A stretch of DNA of 64,000 bases from Halomonas denitrificans (GCF_003056305.1 NZ_PYVX01000001.1:744001-808000), one strand, 5' to 3'; positions 12,730 to 24,186 are shown, counted from the first letter of the stretch. Program-made: numbers and translations. Notes: generated by a model from the letters alone, not told the origin.

Positions 12730-15558
12730 TCACAGATTGAAGGCGTCTTCCACCAGCTGGCGCTGCTGTTCGGTATGCACGGACATGTAGCCCGCCGCGG
12801 GAGCCGCCGATGCCGGGCGACCGGCGAACTTGAGCTTGCCGCCCAGGCCGTCGCGCAGCAGGTCGGCCACGGCCCGCATGTGGTGCTGGCTCGAGTACCA
12901 GGCGCCCTGGTTGAGCGGCTCTTCCTGGCACCAGACCACGTCGGTGACGTTGGTGTAGTCCTGGATCGCGGCGAGGAGCTCCTCCTTGGGGAAGGGATAG
13001 AGCTGCTCGATGCGCAGGATGGCCACGTCGTCGCGGGCGTTCTCGTCGCGCCAGTTGGCCAGGTCGTAGTAGACCTTGCCGGCACACAGCACGATGCGCT
13101 CGACCTTCTGCGCCTCGAGGTTGCCCTGGTCGGGCAGCACCATCTGGAAGTTGCCCTCGGCCAGCTCCTCGAGGCTCGAGGTCGCCGACTTGTGGCGCAG
13201 CAGGCTCTTGGGCGACATCACCACCAAGGGCTTGCGCAGCGGACGGATCACCTGGCGGCGCAGCAGGTGGAAGATCTGCGCCGGGGTGGTCGGCACGCAG
13301 ACCTGCATGTTGTGCTCGGCGCACATCTGCAGGAAGCGCTCCAGGCGGGCCGAGGAGTGCTCGGGGCCCTGCCCCTCGTAGCCGTGGGGCAGCAGCATGG
13401 TCAGGCCACAGAGACGCTCCCACTTGGTCTCGCCGGAGGAGATGAACTGGTCCACCACCACCTGGGCGCCGTTGAAGAAGTCGCCGAACTGGGCTTCCCA
13501 GATCACCAGGTCGTTGGGCGCGGTGGTCGCGTAGCCGTACTCGAACGCCAGCACCGCCTCCTCGGAGAGGAAGGAGTCGTGGATGGTGAAGCGCGGCTGG
13601 CCGTCGGCCATGTGCTGCAGCGGCACGTGGACGCTGCCGTCCTTCTGGTTGTGCACCACCGCGTGGCGGTGGGAGAAGGTGCCGCGACCCACGTCCTGGC
13701 CGGTGAGGCGGATCGGGTGGCCCTCGTCGAGCAGCGTGGCGTAGGCCAGCGTCTCGGCGAAGCCCCAGTTGATGGCCATGCCGCCGGCCTGCATCTTGCG
13801 GCGATCCTCGTAGATCTTGGCCACCTGGCGCTGCACGGTCACGCCGTCGGGGATCTCGCACATCTTGCCGGCGAGGCGCTGCAGGCGCTTCATCTCGACC
13901 CGGGTGTCGGCATGGCCGCTCCACTCGTGGCCCAGATAGGGCGTCCAGTCGACGAACAGCGACTTGTTGGGCTTCTGCACCAGGGCGTTGGCCACATGGT
14001 TGCCGGCCATCAGGTCGTCGCGGTACTTCTCCATCATCGCCTTGGCGTCGTCATCGGAGAGCAGCCCCTCCTTGACCAGGCGCTCGACGTAGCGGGTCCG
14101 CGAGGACGGATGGTCCTTGATCTTGCTGTACATCATCGGCTGGGTGCCGGACGGCTCGTCGGCCTCGTTGTGGCCGCGGCGACGATAGCAGACCAGGTCG
14201 ATGACCACGTCCTTCTTGAACTGCTGGCGGTAGTCCAGCGCCACCTGGGTGGCGTGCAGCACGGCATCCGGGTCGTCGCCGTTGACGTGGAAGATCGGCG
14301 CCTGGACCATCTTCGCGATGTCGGTGCAGTACTCGGTGGAGCGCGAGTCCTGCGGGTGCGAGGTGGTGAAGCCGACCTGGTTGTTGATCACGATGTGCAG
14401 GGTGCCGCCGGTGCGGTAGGCACGGGTCTGCGACATCTGGAAGGTCTCCATGACCACGCCCTGGCCGGCGAAGGCCGCGTCGCCGTGGACGTTGATCGGC
14501 AGCACCTTGTCGCCGACCGGGTCGTTGCGGCGATCCTGGCGGGCCCGCACCGAGCCCTCGACCACCGGCGCGACGATCTCCAGGTGGGAGGGGTTGAACG
14601 ACAGCGCCAGGTGGACCTCGCCCCCCGGGGTCATGACGTTCGAGCTGAAGCCCTGGTGGTACTTCACGTCACCGGAGCCGCGCTCGATCACCTTCTTGCC
14701 GTCGAACTCGTCGATCAGCTCGGAGGGATTCTTGCCGAGGATGTTGACCAGCATGTTGAGGCGCCCGCGGTGGGCCATGCCGATGACCACTTCCTTGGTG
14801 CCGTAGCTGCCGGCGCGCTGGATCAGCTCGTCCATCATCGGAATGAAGCACTCGCCCCCCTCGAGGCCGAAGCGCTTGGTGCCCGGGTACTTGGAGGCCA
14901 GGTAGCTCTCCAGGCCCTCGGCGGCGGTCAGCCGCTCGAGCACGTGCTTGCGCACGTCGGGGCTGAAGTTCGGGGCGCTGCGCACCGACTCGAAGCGCTG
15001 CTGCAGCCAGCGTTTCTCCTCGGTGTCGACGATGTGCATGACCTCGCAGCCGATGGAACGGCAGTAGGTCTGCTCCAGCGCCGCGACGATCTCCTTCAGC
15101 GGCGCCTTGTCCAGCCCCATGAAGAAGGAGCCGGTCTGGAACTCGGTGTCCAGGTCCGCCTTGGAGAGCTGGTGGAAGGAGAGATCGAGGTCGGGAACCG
15201 GGGTGGGACTGCGCAGGCCGAGGGGGTCGATGTCGGCCTTCTGGTGCCCGCGGAAGCGGTAGGCGTTGATCAGCTGGAGTACCTTGACCTGCTTCTTTCC
15301 CTCCCCGCTCTCGGCGGCGACGTGCGCAGTACGACGCTGCTGGCCCAGCTGATAGAACTGGTCGCGAACCGGGGTGAGGGGAACGTCCTGGCTGGCCCCG
15401 CCCTCGGGTCGCGGCAACTCGTCGAAGTACTGGCGCCATTCGTCGGGAACGGCGGAAGGGTCATCGAGGTACTGCTCGTAGAGCGCTTCCACATAGTGAG
15501 CATTGCCGCCACTCACGTGGGAGGAGCGCCACATCAACTCCATTATGCCTTGTTGCAT
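12730..15558 (-). CDS. sucA: 2-Oxoglutarate dehydrogenase E1 component
   Basis: Thiamine-diphosphate decarboxylase that starts the 2-oxoglutarate dehydrogenase reaction. The start at 15558 gives 942 residues beginning MQQGIMELMWRSSHVSGGNA, which fits the Pseudomonas-type SucA N-terminus; the frame stays open up to 15621, but that extension is not family-like. Visible features are the N-terminal helper DEWRQYFDELP, the ThDP-binding GMAHRGRLNMLVNILGK, and GDAAFAGQGVVMET followed by NNQVGFTT. It is the first gene of the sucAB-lpdA-sucCD set and follows the sdh operon after a hairpin, so expression may be partly linked to sdhCDAB. Confidence 0.97.
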   Translation of the reverse strand: MQQGIMELMWRSSHVSGGNAHYVEALYEQYLDDPSAVPDEWRQYFDELPRPEGGASQDVPLTPVRDQFYQLGQQRRTAHVAAESGEGKKQVKVLQLINAYRFRGHQKADIDPLGLRSPTPVPDLDLSFHQLSKADLDTEFQTGSFFMGLDKAPLKEIVAALEQTYCRSIGCEVMHIVDTEEKRWLQQRFESVRSAPNFSPDVRKHVLERLTAAEGLESYLASKYPGTKRFGLEGGECFIPMMDELIQRAGSYGTKEVVIGMAHRGRLNMLVNILGKNPSELIDEFDGKKVIERGSGDVKYHQGFSSNVMTPGGEVHLALSFNPSHLEIVAPVVEGSVRARQDRRNDPVGDKVLPINVHGDAAFAGQGVVMETFQMSQTRAYRTGGTLHIVINNQVGFTTSHPQDSRSTEYCTDIAKMVQAPIFHVNGDDPDAVLHATQVALDYRQQFKKDVVIDLVCYRRRGHNEADEPSGTQPMMYSKIKDHPSSRTRYVERLVKEGLLSDDDAKAMMEKYRDDLMAGNHVANALVQKPNKSLFVDWTPYLGHEWSGHADTRVEMKRLQRLAGKMCEIPDGVTVQRQVAKIYEDRRKMQAGGMAINWGFAETLAYATLLDEGHPIRLTGQDVGRGTFSHRHAVVHNQKDGSVHVPLQHMADGQPRFTIHDSFLSEEAVLAFEYGYATTAPNDLVIWEAQFGDFFNGAQVVVDQFISSGETKWERLCGLTMLLPHGYEGQGPEHSSARLERFLQMCAEHNMQVCVPTTPAQIFHLLRRQVIRPLRKPLVVMSPKSLLRHKSATSSLEELAEGNFQMVLPDQGNLEAQKVERIVLCAGKVYYDLANWRDENARDDVAILRIEQLYPFPKEELLAAIQDYTNVTDVVWCQEEPLNQGAWYSSQHHMRAVADLLRDGLGGKLKFAGRPASAAPAAGYMSVHTEQQRQLVEDAFNL

Positions 15559-15665
15559 CTCTTGGTCACCCTGCACTGATGGGGTGGTATCGGCGCCGAC
15601 ACGACTCGACCGTATCGACATCGCTGATGCTCTGCCGGAGGAAGAGCATCCTGAATTCCATGGTC

Positions 15666-15694
15666 AAGAGCCGGTGCCCAGGGCACCGGCTCTT
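15666..15694 (-). terminator. Hairpin between sdhB and sucA
   Basis: A 13- to 14-base perfect stem (AAGAGCCGGTGCCC / GGGCACCGGCTCTT) with a one-base centre lies in the 222-base gap after sdhB. On the minus strand only a short, broken T run follows, so termination may be incomplete and let sdh transcripts run into sucA. Confidence 0.65.
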
Positions 15695-15780
15695 TACATC
15701 ACGCTCCGCACCGGACTCGGCTGCGGCAGCTTGCCGCAGCCCGAGAGCGGTGCACATGATAACAAGCTGGACGCCACGAT

Positions 15781-16491
15781 TTAAGTGGCATCGGCCAGCA
15801 GCATCTCGCGAATCTTGCCGATCGCGCGGGTCGGGTTCAGCCCCTTCGGGCAGACCGCGACGCAGTTCATGATCCCGCGGCAGCGGAACACGGAGAACGG
15901 GTCCTCGAGCTCGGCCAGGCGCTCGCGGGTCGCGCCGTCACGCGAGTCGGCGAGGAAGCGATAGGCCTGCAGCAGGCCGGCCGGACCGACGAACTTGTCC
16001 GGGTTCCACCAGAACGACGGGCAGGAGGTCGAGCAGCAGGCGCACAGGATGCACTCGTAGAGGCCGTCGAGCTTGTCACGCTCTTCCGGCGACTGCAGGC
16101 GCTCGATGGCCGGCGCCGGGTCGTCGTTCTGCAGGTACGGCTGGATGCGCTCGTACTGCTTGTAGAACAGCCCCATGTCGACCACCAGGTCGCGGATGAC
16201 CGGCAGGCCCGGCAGCGGGCGCAGCACCAGCTTGTTGCCCTTGACCACCTCGGAGAGCGGGGTGATGCAGGCCAGGCCGTTCTTGCCGTTCATGTTCATG
16301 CCGTCGGAGCCGCACACGCCCTCGCGGCAGCTGCGACGGTAGGCCAGGCCGTTGTCCTGCTCCTTGGCCAGGTGCAGGACGTCGAGCACCATCAGGTCGC
16401 GACCCTGGGTGTCGACCTGGAACTCCTGCATGAAGGGCGCGGAGTCGGTTTCCGGGTTGTAGCGGTACAGGGATACCTGAAGCTTGGACAT
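15781..16491 (-). CDS. sdhB: Succinate dehydrogenase iron-sulfur subunit
   Basis: Carries electrons from SdhA to ubiquinone through three Fe-S clusters at the inner membrane. The 236-residue protein has the 2Fe-2S ligands CREGVCGSDGMNMNG plus a later Cys, the 4Fe-4S/3Fe-4S set CILCACCSTSCP, and CRGIMNCVAVCPKGLNP. Length is the family norm. It lies 12 bases after sdhA and ends the sdhCDAB operon. Confidence 0.98.
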   Translation of the reverse strand: MSKLQVSLYRYNPETDSAPFMQEFQVDTQGRDLMVLDVLHLAKEQDNGLAYRRSCREGVCGSDGMNMNGKNGLACITPLSEVVKGNKLVLRPLPGLPVIRDLVVDMGLFYKQYERIQPYLQNDDPAPAIERLQSPEERDKLDGLYECILCACCSTSCPSFWWNPDKFVGPAGLLQAYRFLADSRDGATRERLAELEDPFSVFRCRGIMNCVAVCPKGLNPTRAIGKIREMLLADAT

Positions 16492-16503
16492 CGTGACTCC
16501 CCC

Positions 16504-18276
16504 TTAGTAGGTGCGGACTTTCGGCTCGAACATCTCGACGGTCTTGGGCGCGAAGTTGACGTCGCGCTTGCCCAGGCGCTTCTCGGCCGGGAAGTAGAGC
16601 GAGTGCTTCAGCCAGTTGACGTCGTCGCGATCCGGGTAGTCGTAGCGGGAATGGGCGCCACGGCTCTCCTTGCGCTCCAGGGCCGCGATGGCGGTGGCTT
16701 CGGCCACTTCCATCAGGTTGTCCAGCTCCAGCGCCTCGACGCGCGCGGTGTTGAAGGTGCTGGACTTGTCCGGCAGGTAGGCGTTGTCGATCCGGGCGCG
16801 CAGCTCTTCCAGGCGCTTGACGCCCTCGACCATGTTTTTCTCCTCGCGGAACACGCCGAAGGAGGTCTGCATGATGTCCTGCAGCTCGCGCTTGAGGTCG
16901 GGCACGGTCTCGCCGCTCTCGGACTCGTTCCAGCGGGTGATGCGCTTCATCGCCGACTCGACGTCGGACTCGGAGGCCTCGAGGTACTCGATGCCCTCGT
17001 TGAGTGCGCCCTCGATGAACATGCCGGCCGCGCGACCGAAGACCACCAGGTCGAGCAGCGAGTTGCCGCCCAGGCGGTTGGCGCCGTGGACCGACACGCA
17101 GGCCGCCTCGCCGCAGGCGAACAGGCCGTTGACGATCTGGTCGTTGCCGTCGGCGTCCTGCATGATCGCCTGGCCGTGCACGTTGGTCGGGATCCCGCCC
17201 ATCATGTAGTGGCAGGTCGGCACCACCGGGATCGGCTCCTTGGCCGGATCGACGTGGGCGAAGGTCTTGGAGAGCTCGACGATGCCGGGCAGGCGCTTGC
17301 CGAGGACTTCCTCACCGAGGTGATCCAGCTTGAGGTAGACGTGGTCGCCCTTCTCGCCGCAGCCGCGGCCCTCGAGGATCTCCATGACCATGGAGCGCGC
17401 GACCACGTCGCGGCCGGCCAGGTCCTTGGCGTTGGGCGCGTAGCGCTCCATGAAGCGCTCGCCGTCCTTGTTGACCAGGTAGCCACCCTCGCCGCGGCAG
17501 CCCTCGGTCACCAGGGTACCTGCGCCGTAGATGCCGGTCGGGTGGAACTGCCACATCTCCATGTCCTGCATCGGGAAGCCGGCGCGCAGCGCCATGCCGA
17601 TGCCGTCGCCGGTATTGATCAGGGCGTTGGTGGTGGAGGCGAAGATGCGCCCGGCCCCGCCGGTGGCCATGACGGTGGCCTTGGACTTCACGTGCACCAC
17701 TTCACCGGTCTCGATGTCCATGGCGATGCAGCCCACCACGTCGCCGTTGGCGTTCTTGACCAGGTCGACGGCGTACCACTCGTTGAGGAAGGTGGTGTTG
17801 TTCTTCAGGTTGTTCTGGTAGAGCGTGTGCAGCAGGGCGTGACCGGTACGGTCGGCCGCGGCGCAGGTGCGTGCCGCCTGGCCGCCCTTGCCGAAGTCCT
17901 TGGACTGGCCGCCGAACGGACGCTGGTAGATGCGGCCGTTGTCGAAGCGGGAGAACGGCAGGCCCATGTGCTCGAGCTCGAAGACCGCCTTGGGGCCCTC
18001 GGAGCACATGTACTCGGAGGCGTCCTGGTCGGCGATGTAGTCGCCGCCCTTGACGGTGTCGTACATGTGCCAGCGCCAGTCGTCGTTCGGATCGGCGGAG
18101 GCGATGGCGCAGGTGATGCCGCCCTGGGCGGAGACGGTGTGCGAGCGGGTCGGGAAGACCTTGGAGAGCACGGCGGTCTTCTTGCCGGACTTCGCCAGCT
18201 CCAGGGCGGCCCTCAGGCCGGCGCCGCCGCCGCCGATGATGATGGCGTCGAAAGACAGGCTACGCATGTTGGACAT
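16504..18276 (-). CDS. sdhA: Succinate dehydrogenase flavoprotein subunit
   Basis: Oxidises succinate to fumarate using covalently bound FAD (Complex II and TCA cycle). The 590-residue protein has the FAD dinucleotide fold [19 protein letters not shown], the FAD-attachment His in [11 protein letters not shown], and the active-site stretch [20 protein letters not shown]. The C-terminus ends in the usual [16 protein letters not shown] type. It begins three bases after the sdhD stop, in the tightly packed sdhCDAB operon. Confidence 0.98.
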   Translation of the reverse strand: MSNMRSLSFDAIIIGGGGAGLRAALELAKSGKKTAVLSKVFPTRSHTVSAQGGITCAIASADPNDDWRWHMYDTVKGGDYIADQDASEYMCSEGPKAVFELEHMGLPFSRFDNGRIYQRPFGGQSKDFGKGGQAARTCAAADRTGHALLHTLYQNNLKNNTTFLNEWYAVDLVKNANGDVVGCIAMDIETGEVVHVKSKATVMATGGAGRIFASTTNALINTGDGIGMALRAGFPMQDMEMWQFHPTGIYGAGTLVTEGCRGEGGYLVNKDGERFMERYAPNAKDLAGRDVVARSMVMEILEGRGCGEKGDHVYLKLDHLGEEVLGKRLPGIVELSKTFAHVDPAKEPIPVVPTCHYMMGGIPTNVHGQAIMQDADGNDQIVNGLFACGEAACVSVHGANRLGGNSLLDLVVFGRAAGMFIEGALNEGIEYLEASESDVESAMKRITRWNESESGETVPDLKRELQDIMQTSFGVFREEKNMVEGVKRLEELRARIDNAYLPDKSSTFNTARVEALELDNLMEVAEATAIAALERKESRGAHSRYDYPDRDDVNWLKHSLYFPAEKRLGKRDVNFAPKTVEMFEPKVRTY

Positions 18277-18279
18277 GAA

Positions 18280-18627
18280 TCAGGCTCCCCACAGAACGGT
18301 GATGCCCCAGACCAGGAACACGAAGATGGCCAGGATGATGATGAGCTGCGTACCGATGCGAATACCGGTCGGCTTGAGATAGTCGGTGGTCACGGTCCAC
18401 AGCCCGACCCAGGCGTGGGCGGCCAGCGAGATGAAGGCCAGCAGCGAGAAGATGCGCATCCAGGTCTGGGCGAACAGACCGCTCCAGGCCGCGTAGTCGA
18501 GGCCCGGGCTGAACAGCAGGAAACCGACGATGAAGAGAGAGTAGAGCGCCAGGATGACGGCAGAGACGCGCTGCAGCAGCCAGTCGGAGAGGCCGCTGCG
18601 CCCGAAGTTCGTGATGTTGGTTACCAT
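18280..18627 (-). CDS. sdhD: Succinate dehydrogenase membrane anchor subunit
   Basis: A 115-residue inner-membrane anchor with three predicted helices (about 19-41, 56-80, 88-112). The segment SLAAHAWVGLWTVTTDYLKP holds the His in the position of the quinone/heme-side anchor residue seen in this family. The gene overlaps sdhC by seven bases, which fits coupled synthesis of the two anchors. It helps bind heme b and ubiquinone. Confidence 0.95.
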   Translation of the reverse strand: MVTNITNFGRSGLSDWLLQRVSAVILALYSLFIVGFLLFSPGLDYAAWSGLFAQTWMRIFSLLAFISLAAHAWVGLWTVTTDYLKPTGIRIGTQLIIILAIFVFLVWGITVLWGA

Positions 18628-18998
18628 ACCCAGACTCCAGCCAGAATGATCAGGACCGCACTCACCACCACGGTGATCTGTGCCTTCTTGACGCCACCCT
18701 CCAGGGTCACGCCGATATCCATGTCCATCAGCAGGTGCTTGATGCCGGCCACGAAGTGGAAGGCCAGCGCGGAGAGCAAGCCCCAGGCGACCAGCTTGGC
18801 CAGGAAGTTATGGGCCAGGGCATCGCTGACGGCGGCGAAGCCGGCCGGCGAGGACAGTGACGCGTCCAGCGCCCAGAAGGCGAAGATCAGGCCGATGAAG
18901 AGGATGACGCCGGTGATGCGGTGGGCGATCGACGTCAGGGCGGGAAGGGGGAACTGTATCGTGGACAGATCCAGATTTACGGGTCGTTTGCTATTCAC
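18621..18998 (-). CDS. sdhC: Succinate dehydrogenase cytochrome b556 subunit
   Basis: Three-helix anchor of Complex II. A GTG start at 18998 gives 125 residues beginning VNSKRPVNLDLSTIQFPLPA, the canonical SdhC N-terminus (SKRPVNLDL). An in-frame longer start at 19040 would add an unlike, charged extension and is not favoured. HRITGVILF and HFVAGIKHLLMD (heme-ligand His region) are visible. It is the first gene of sdhCDAB, divergent from gltA across a 444-base gap. Confidence 0.93.
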   Translation of the reverse strand: MNSKRPVNLDLSTIQFPLPALTSIAHRITGVILFIGLIFAFWALDASLSSPAGFAAVSDALAHNFLAKLVAWGLLSALAFHFVAGIKHLLMDMDIGVTLEGGVKKAQITVVVSAVLIILAGVWVW

Positions 18999-19442
18999 GG
19001 CTCTACACACTCTCTTGGCCCGCTCTTCTTCGTCCGACAAGGCCCGAGCGGGCGGTGGTTACGGGAAGGGACACGATCGTGGCCGAGTTGGACACGACCA
19101 CCGACTCCTGCCAGTCGCGCGCTGAGATTATAGGGTCATCACCCTTTCATGACAAATGAACCCAGGGCCGGGTCGACCATGGTGGAAGGCCGAGTTATCG
19201 GCCTTGGCGCGGTCTGACCCGGGGTCCGGGGCGTTGACCGGAACCCTCGCGCCTGACAATGGTGCACGGCACCATTTATTGTACAAATCTATTTCAAGAT
19301 AATAGCAAATGTACAGCCATGGGCGCCTAATGGTGGAATTGACAATCTCGAGGACGCTTCTATAGTGGGCGAACCTTTTCGCCGGCACCTGCAGCGAAAT
19401 AACCCAATATCGTCCCCCCATGAACTCGAGAGGAGGCCAGTT
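18999..19442. other. Divergent control region between sdhC and gltA
   Basis: 444 bases without a supported gene. The central part (19255-19345) is AT-rich compared with the flanks, and holds the gltA promoter. On the minus strand TACAAT-like and TTGAAA-like hexamers occur near 19280-19310, but I could not pair them with good spacing for sdhC. Two TGTACA-type palindromes occur (near 19281 and 19311). Confidence 0.6.
19339..19366 (+). promoter_or_regulatory. Sigma-70 promoter of gltA
   Basis: A perfect TTGACA at 19339-19344 and TATAGT at 19361-19366, with a 16-base spacer, about 75 bases upstream of the gltA ATG. Confidence 0.8.
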
Positions 19443-20729
<1,287 letters not shown>

Positions 20730-20758
20730 GCCGCGAGCGCTACCGTCGACACCGCAAG

Positions 20759-20784
20759 AGGCCGCCCCGAGGGGCGGCCTTTTT
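20759..20784 (+). terminator. Intrinsic terminator of gltA
   Basis: Stem AGGCCGCCCC / GGGGCGGCCT with a two-base centre and a following T5 tract, 30 bases after the gltA stop. Confidence 0.9.
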
Positions 20785-21558
20785 GATTGCGCGCAAGTAG
20801 CGCCCAACGCACGACAGCGCTGACGGGCGCGCCATGCACGGGCAGCGGGCAGCGCGCATCGGCCAAGGTGTCGCGCCGAGGCGCGCCCGCCACCAGGGCG
20901 CAAGAGCGCCACGCCAGCCCGTCGACTGGGCATCAGCAGATAGCCAGGCACCGACACAACAGGGCCGGCAGGAGAGCCCCGAGAAAGCCGCCCGGGGCCG
21001 ACAGCGGACCTCCGGCAGGCGAGCCGCCCAGGGCGCCTCGAGAGACCCCGCTCAGGCGCTCGACGGAACAAGCCCTACCTCTCCCCTGCCGCAGGCGACG
21101 ACGCTTCTCGGCGTGCGCGGCGGGCCCCACCACCCTGATACCAGAGAACTAGAATTCTCATCACTTCAGGTTGACTTCCCCTCCGACTTGCGCCTCCACC
21201 GGGGCGTCGCCCGTTTTCCACACATTCTGTGGATAACCCTGTTCACAACCTCTCAAAAAGGTCGCTGGAACGCCATGAATAGCGGCACCGCCTTAGATTG
21301 GTCAATTTTTGACCTACTGTAAGTCATTGAAATAAAAGACTTATATAAGAAAGCCAGCAACCAAGCGGGTTGGCACCGCGCCTATGCACAGCTCTGTCGC
21401 CCTAGGCGGACCACGTGGACAAGTCAAGGAGATTTCGCGTCGAAATCGGCACGATTCGCCACCCGGAAGGAACCGGTACGGCAGACACGACGAAAGTAGC
21501 CAGGCAGGCTAGATAGCCGGCTGGTCATGAGAAAGTATTAAGGGGGAAAGATCGGAGG
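20785..21558. other. Long non-coding stretch with DnaA-box-like sites and an AT-rich patch
   Basis: No supported gene. The reading frames here lack ribosome sites and recognisable protein features. The left part is GC-rich; from about 21210 to 21360 it becomes AT-rich and holds TTTTCCACA (21214-21222), the consensus DnaA box TGTGGATAA (21228-21236), the palindrome GGTCAATTTTTGACC (21300-21314) and a run near 21330-21350 with TTATATAAG. It lies downstream of the minus-strand tRNA pair. Confidence 0.7.
21214..21236. other. Inverted pair of DnaA-box-like nonamers
   Basis: TTTTCCACA and TGTGGATAA face each other five bases apart; the second is a perfect reverse DnaA box and the first differs at one position. 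An AT-rich patch follows about 60 bases on. Confidence 0.6.
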
Positions 21559-21634
21559 TGGCGTCCCATAGGGGGTTCGAACCCCTGTTACCGCCGTGAA
21601 AGGGCGGTGTCCTAGACCACTAGACGAATGGGAC
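21559..21634 (-). tRNA. tRNA-Glu (anticodon TTC)
   Basis: 76 bases on the minus strand, with acceptor GTCCCAT pairing with ATGGGAC, an encoded CCA end, a GGTTCGAACCC T-arm and anticodon loop CTTTCAC (TTC). It lies downstream of tRNA-Ala and gltX, so glutamyl-tRNA and its synthetase are encoded together. Confidence 0.97.
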
Positions 21635-21672
21635 GCAACGTCTTGCGAAGAGATGACTGCCATCTGAGTCGA

Positions 21673-21748
21673 TGGTGGAGCCTAGCGGGATCGAACCGCT
21701 GACCTCGACACTGCCAGTGTCGCGCTCTCCCAGCTGAGCTAAGGCCCC
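21673..21748 (-). tRNA. tRNA-Ala (anticodon GGC)
   Basis: 76 bases on the minus strand, starting GGGGCCTTAGCTCAGCTGGG, with anticodon loop CTGGCAG (GGC), T-arm GGTTCGATCC and an encoded CCA. It lies 38 bases before tRNA-Glu and 57 after the gltX stop, suggesting one transcript. Confidence 0.97.
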
Positions 21749-21805
21749 GTTCTCTCGAAGACGGGGCGTATGTTACTGATAAGCCCCGCCTTCGTCAACA
21801 GGAAA

Positions 21806-23287
21806 TCACGCGAGTTCGCGAAATTCCTTCTCGAAGCGCTTGGCCTGCTTCTTGGAGACGCCGCCCAGCACCTCGATGGCGTGGCGCAGCCGCGCCCGGG
21901 TCACGTCGGAGCCCAGGATCGCCATGGCGTCCATCACCGAGGTGCTCGACGAGGAGCCGGTGACGGCGATGAACACCGGCGCCAGGAAGGCCTTCATCTT
22001 CAGCTCGAAGTGCGCCGCCAGCGCCTTGACCTCGCCAAGCAGCGCCACCTTGTGCCAGGCCGGCACGAGCTCGAAGCGCCACACCAGGAACTGCAGCAGC
22101 TTCAGCAGCTCCTCGCGGGAGAGCTTCACCGCATCGAAATCCTCCTCCGCGATCGCGGGCAGGCCCGAGAAGAAGTGCCCGGCCAGCGGTGCCACCTGGG
22201 AGAGTGTCTCCACACGGGGGCGCACCTGGGGCAGGATCTGGCCGACGTACTCCTCGTTGAAGGCCCACTCCATCAGCGCCTTGAGCAGCGCCGCGTCGTC
22301 GAGGTCCTCGCGGATGTAGACGCCGTTGAGCCAGGTGAGCTTGTCGAGGTCGAACACCGGACCGCCCAGCGAGACCCGCTGGATGTCGAAGTGGGCCATC
22401 ATCTCGTCGAGGCTGAACTTCTCGCGCTCGTCGGGCATCGACCAGCCCATGCGGCCGAGGTAGTTGGTCACCGCCTGGGGCAGGAAGCCCATGCGCCGAT
22501 AGTAGTTGATGGAGGTCGGGTTCTTGCGCTTGGAGAGCTTCGACTTGTCCGGGTTGCGCAGCAGAGGCATGTGGCAGAGCACCGGCATCTGCCAGCCGAA
22601 GTACTCATAGAGCAGCTGATGCTTGGGCGCCGAGTTGATCCACTCCTCGCCGCGCAGCACGTGGGTGATGCCCATCAGGTGATCGTCGACCACGTTGGCC
22701 AGGTGGTAGGTCGGCATGCCATCGGACTTGAGCAGCACCTGGGCATCCACCTGGGCCCAGTCCACCTCGATCACCCCGCGCAGCATGTCCTCGACCACGC
22801 AGGTGCCGCTGGCGGGCACGTTCATGCGCACCACGTAGGGCCAGCCCTCCTGCTCGCGACGCGCCTGTTCCTCGGCGGGAAGCGCCAGGTCGGCGGGCTT
22901 CAGGGCCAGGTGCATGCCGGCCGCCTTGCGCGCCTCGCGCAGCTCGTCGAGCTCCTCGCTGGTCCGGTAGCACTTGAAGGCGTGGCCGGAGGCGATCAGC
23001 TGGCGGGCGTACTCGCCGTAGATGTCGCCGCGCTCGCTCTGGCGATAGGGGCCGTGGGGGCCACCGACGTCGGGGCCCTCGTCCCACTCGAGCCCCAGCC
23101 AGCTCAGGGAGTCGAGGATCATCTGTTCGGACTCGGGCGTCGAGCGCGCGCGGTCGGTGTCCTCGATGCGCAGGATGAACTGGCCGCCGTGCTGGCGAGC
23201 GAAACAGAGGTTGAACAGGGCGATATAGGCGGTGCCCACGTGAGGGTCGCCGGTGGGTGACGGCGCGATGCGAGTGCGTACGGTCAT
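21806..23287 (-). CDS. gltX: Glutamyl-tRNA synthetase
   Basis: Charges tRNA-Glu with glutamate. The 493-residue class I synthetase has the HIGH-type motif [16 protein letters not shown], and KLSKRKNPT as its KMSKS-type motif, followed by the helical anticodon-binding domain. Length is the family norm for non-discriminating or discriminating GluRS, which cannot be told apart here. A TATAAT hexamer (minus strand, 23347-23352) lies about 60 bases upstream of the ATG. tRNA-Ala and tRNA-Glu follow on the same strand. Confidence 0.97.
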   Translation of the reverse strand: MTVRTRIAPSPTGDPHVGTAYIALFNLCFARQHGGQFILRIEDTDRARSTPESEQMILDSLSWLGLEWDEGPDVGGPHGPYRQSERGDIYGEYARQLIASGHAFKCYRTSEELDELREARKAAGMHLALKPADLALPAEEQARREQEGWPYVVRMNVPASGTCVVEDMLRGVIEVDWAQVDAQVLLKSDGMPTYHLANVVDDHLMGITHVLRGEEWINSAPKHQLLYEYFGWQMPVLCHMPLLRNPDKSKLSKRKNPTSINYYRRMGFLPQAVTNYLGRMGWSMPDEREKFSLDEMMAHFDIQRVSLGGPVFDLDKLTWLNGVYIREDLDDAALLKALMEWAFNEEYVGQILPQVRPRVETLSQVAPLAGHFFSGLPAIAEEDFDAVKLSREELLKLLQFLVWRFELVPAWHKVALLGEVKALAAHFELKMKAFLAPVFIAVTGSSSSTSVMDAMAILGSDVTRARLRHAIEVLGGVSKKQAKRFEKEFRELA

Positions 23288-23346
23288 GTCGTCCTAGGTC
23301 CTGTCGATGGAGGGAGGCCGCCCTGACATGGCGGGCGAATGGCCGC

Positions 23347-23352
23347 ATTATA
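23347..23352 (-). promoter_or_regulatory. Probable -10 element of gltX
   Basis: A perfect TATAAT on the minus strand, 60 bases before the gltX start. No convincing -35 hexamer was found at the usual spacing. Confidence 0.5.
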
Positions 23353-23445
23353 CGCACCTGGCCAGCGCCGGGCAGCCGTGGCCGGGAATCATTCCCCGGC
23401 GGCGCGGTCCACGCTGAACCCGACCTCCGGCAAACAAGGAATGCC

Positions 23446-24186
23446 ATGCTCACGCGACTCCCCGACGACTTCACCGCCGTGGTCACCGGCGCCTCCGGCG
23501 GCATCGGCAGCGCCGTGGTGGACGCCCTGCTCGAGAGCGGCCGCCCCGGCCGGGTGATCGCCGTCAGCCGCGGCGGCCATCCGCACCCGGATCCCCGAGT
23601 CGACGCCCTCGCCCTGGACCTGACCACCGAGGAGGACGGCGCGGCCCTGGCCCGCGCCCTGGACGGCGCCCCCGTGCACCTGGTGTTCAACGCCATCGGC
23701 ATGCTGCACGACGAACGCCTGGGCATCGGCCCGGAGAAGAAGCTCGACGACCTGGACGCCGACGCCATGGCCCGGCTCTACCACGTCAACGCCATCACCC
23801 CGGCGCTGCTGCTCAAGGCGCTGCAACCGAACCTCAAGGGGCGCCATCCGGCGCTGTTCGCCAGCCTCTCGGCGCGTGTCGGCTCCATCGGCGACAATCG
23901 ACTCGGCGGCTGGTACGCCTACCGGGCCAGCAAGGCCGCCCATAACATGCTGATGAAGACCGCCGCCGTGGAGCTGCGCCGCCTCAATCCCCAGGCGGCG
24001 ATCGCCTGCCTGCATCCCGGCACCACGGACACGCCTCTCTCGGCGCCCTTCCAAGCCCGGGTGCCCGAGGGCAAGCTGTTCACCCCGGCCTTCGTGGCCG
24101 AGCGGCTGCTCACCGTGCTCGAGACCTGCACGCCCGACCAGAGCGGCATCTTCCTCGACTGGGCCGGCGAGCGGGTGGCATGGTGA
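23446..24186 (+). CDS. Short-chain dehydrogenase/reductase (C-factor-like)
   Basis: A 246-residue SDR with the NAD(P)-binding TGASGGIGSAVV near the N-terminus, the structural NAIG motif in place of NNAG, and the catalytic YRASKAA (Tyr and Lys) near residue 165. The ending (GIFLDWAGERVAW) resembles the cell-cell signalling C-factor (CsgA) group. The substrate is unknown. The ATG at 23446 follows an AAGGA site; the frame upstream to 23257 overlaps the divergent gltX start and is unlikely to be translated. Confidence 0.85.
   Translation: MLTRLPDDFTAVVTGASGGIGSAVVDALLESGRPGRVIAVSRGGHPHPDPRVDALALDLTTEEDGAALARALDGAPVHLVFNAIGMLHDERLGIGPEKKLDDLDADAMARLYHVNAITPALLLKALQPNLKGRHPALFASLSARVGSIGDNRLGGWYAYRASKAAHNMLMKTAAVELRRLNPQAAIACLHPGTTDTPLSAPFQARVPEGKLFTPAFVAERLLTVLETCTPDQSGIFLDWAGERVAW

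Noticed and set aside
20834..21322. Protein gene after gltA
   Set aside because: No ribosome site, low-complexity sequence, and the frame runs across the DnaA-box-like and AT-rich elements.
21210..21360. Chromosome origin (oriC)
   Set aside because: Only one perfect DnaA box and no dnaA, dnaN, gidA or parAB neighbours; kept only as a possible DnaA-binding site.
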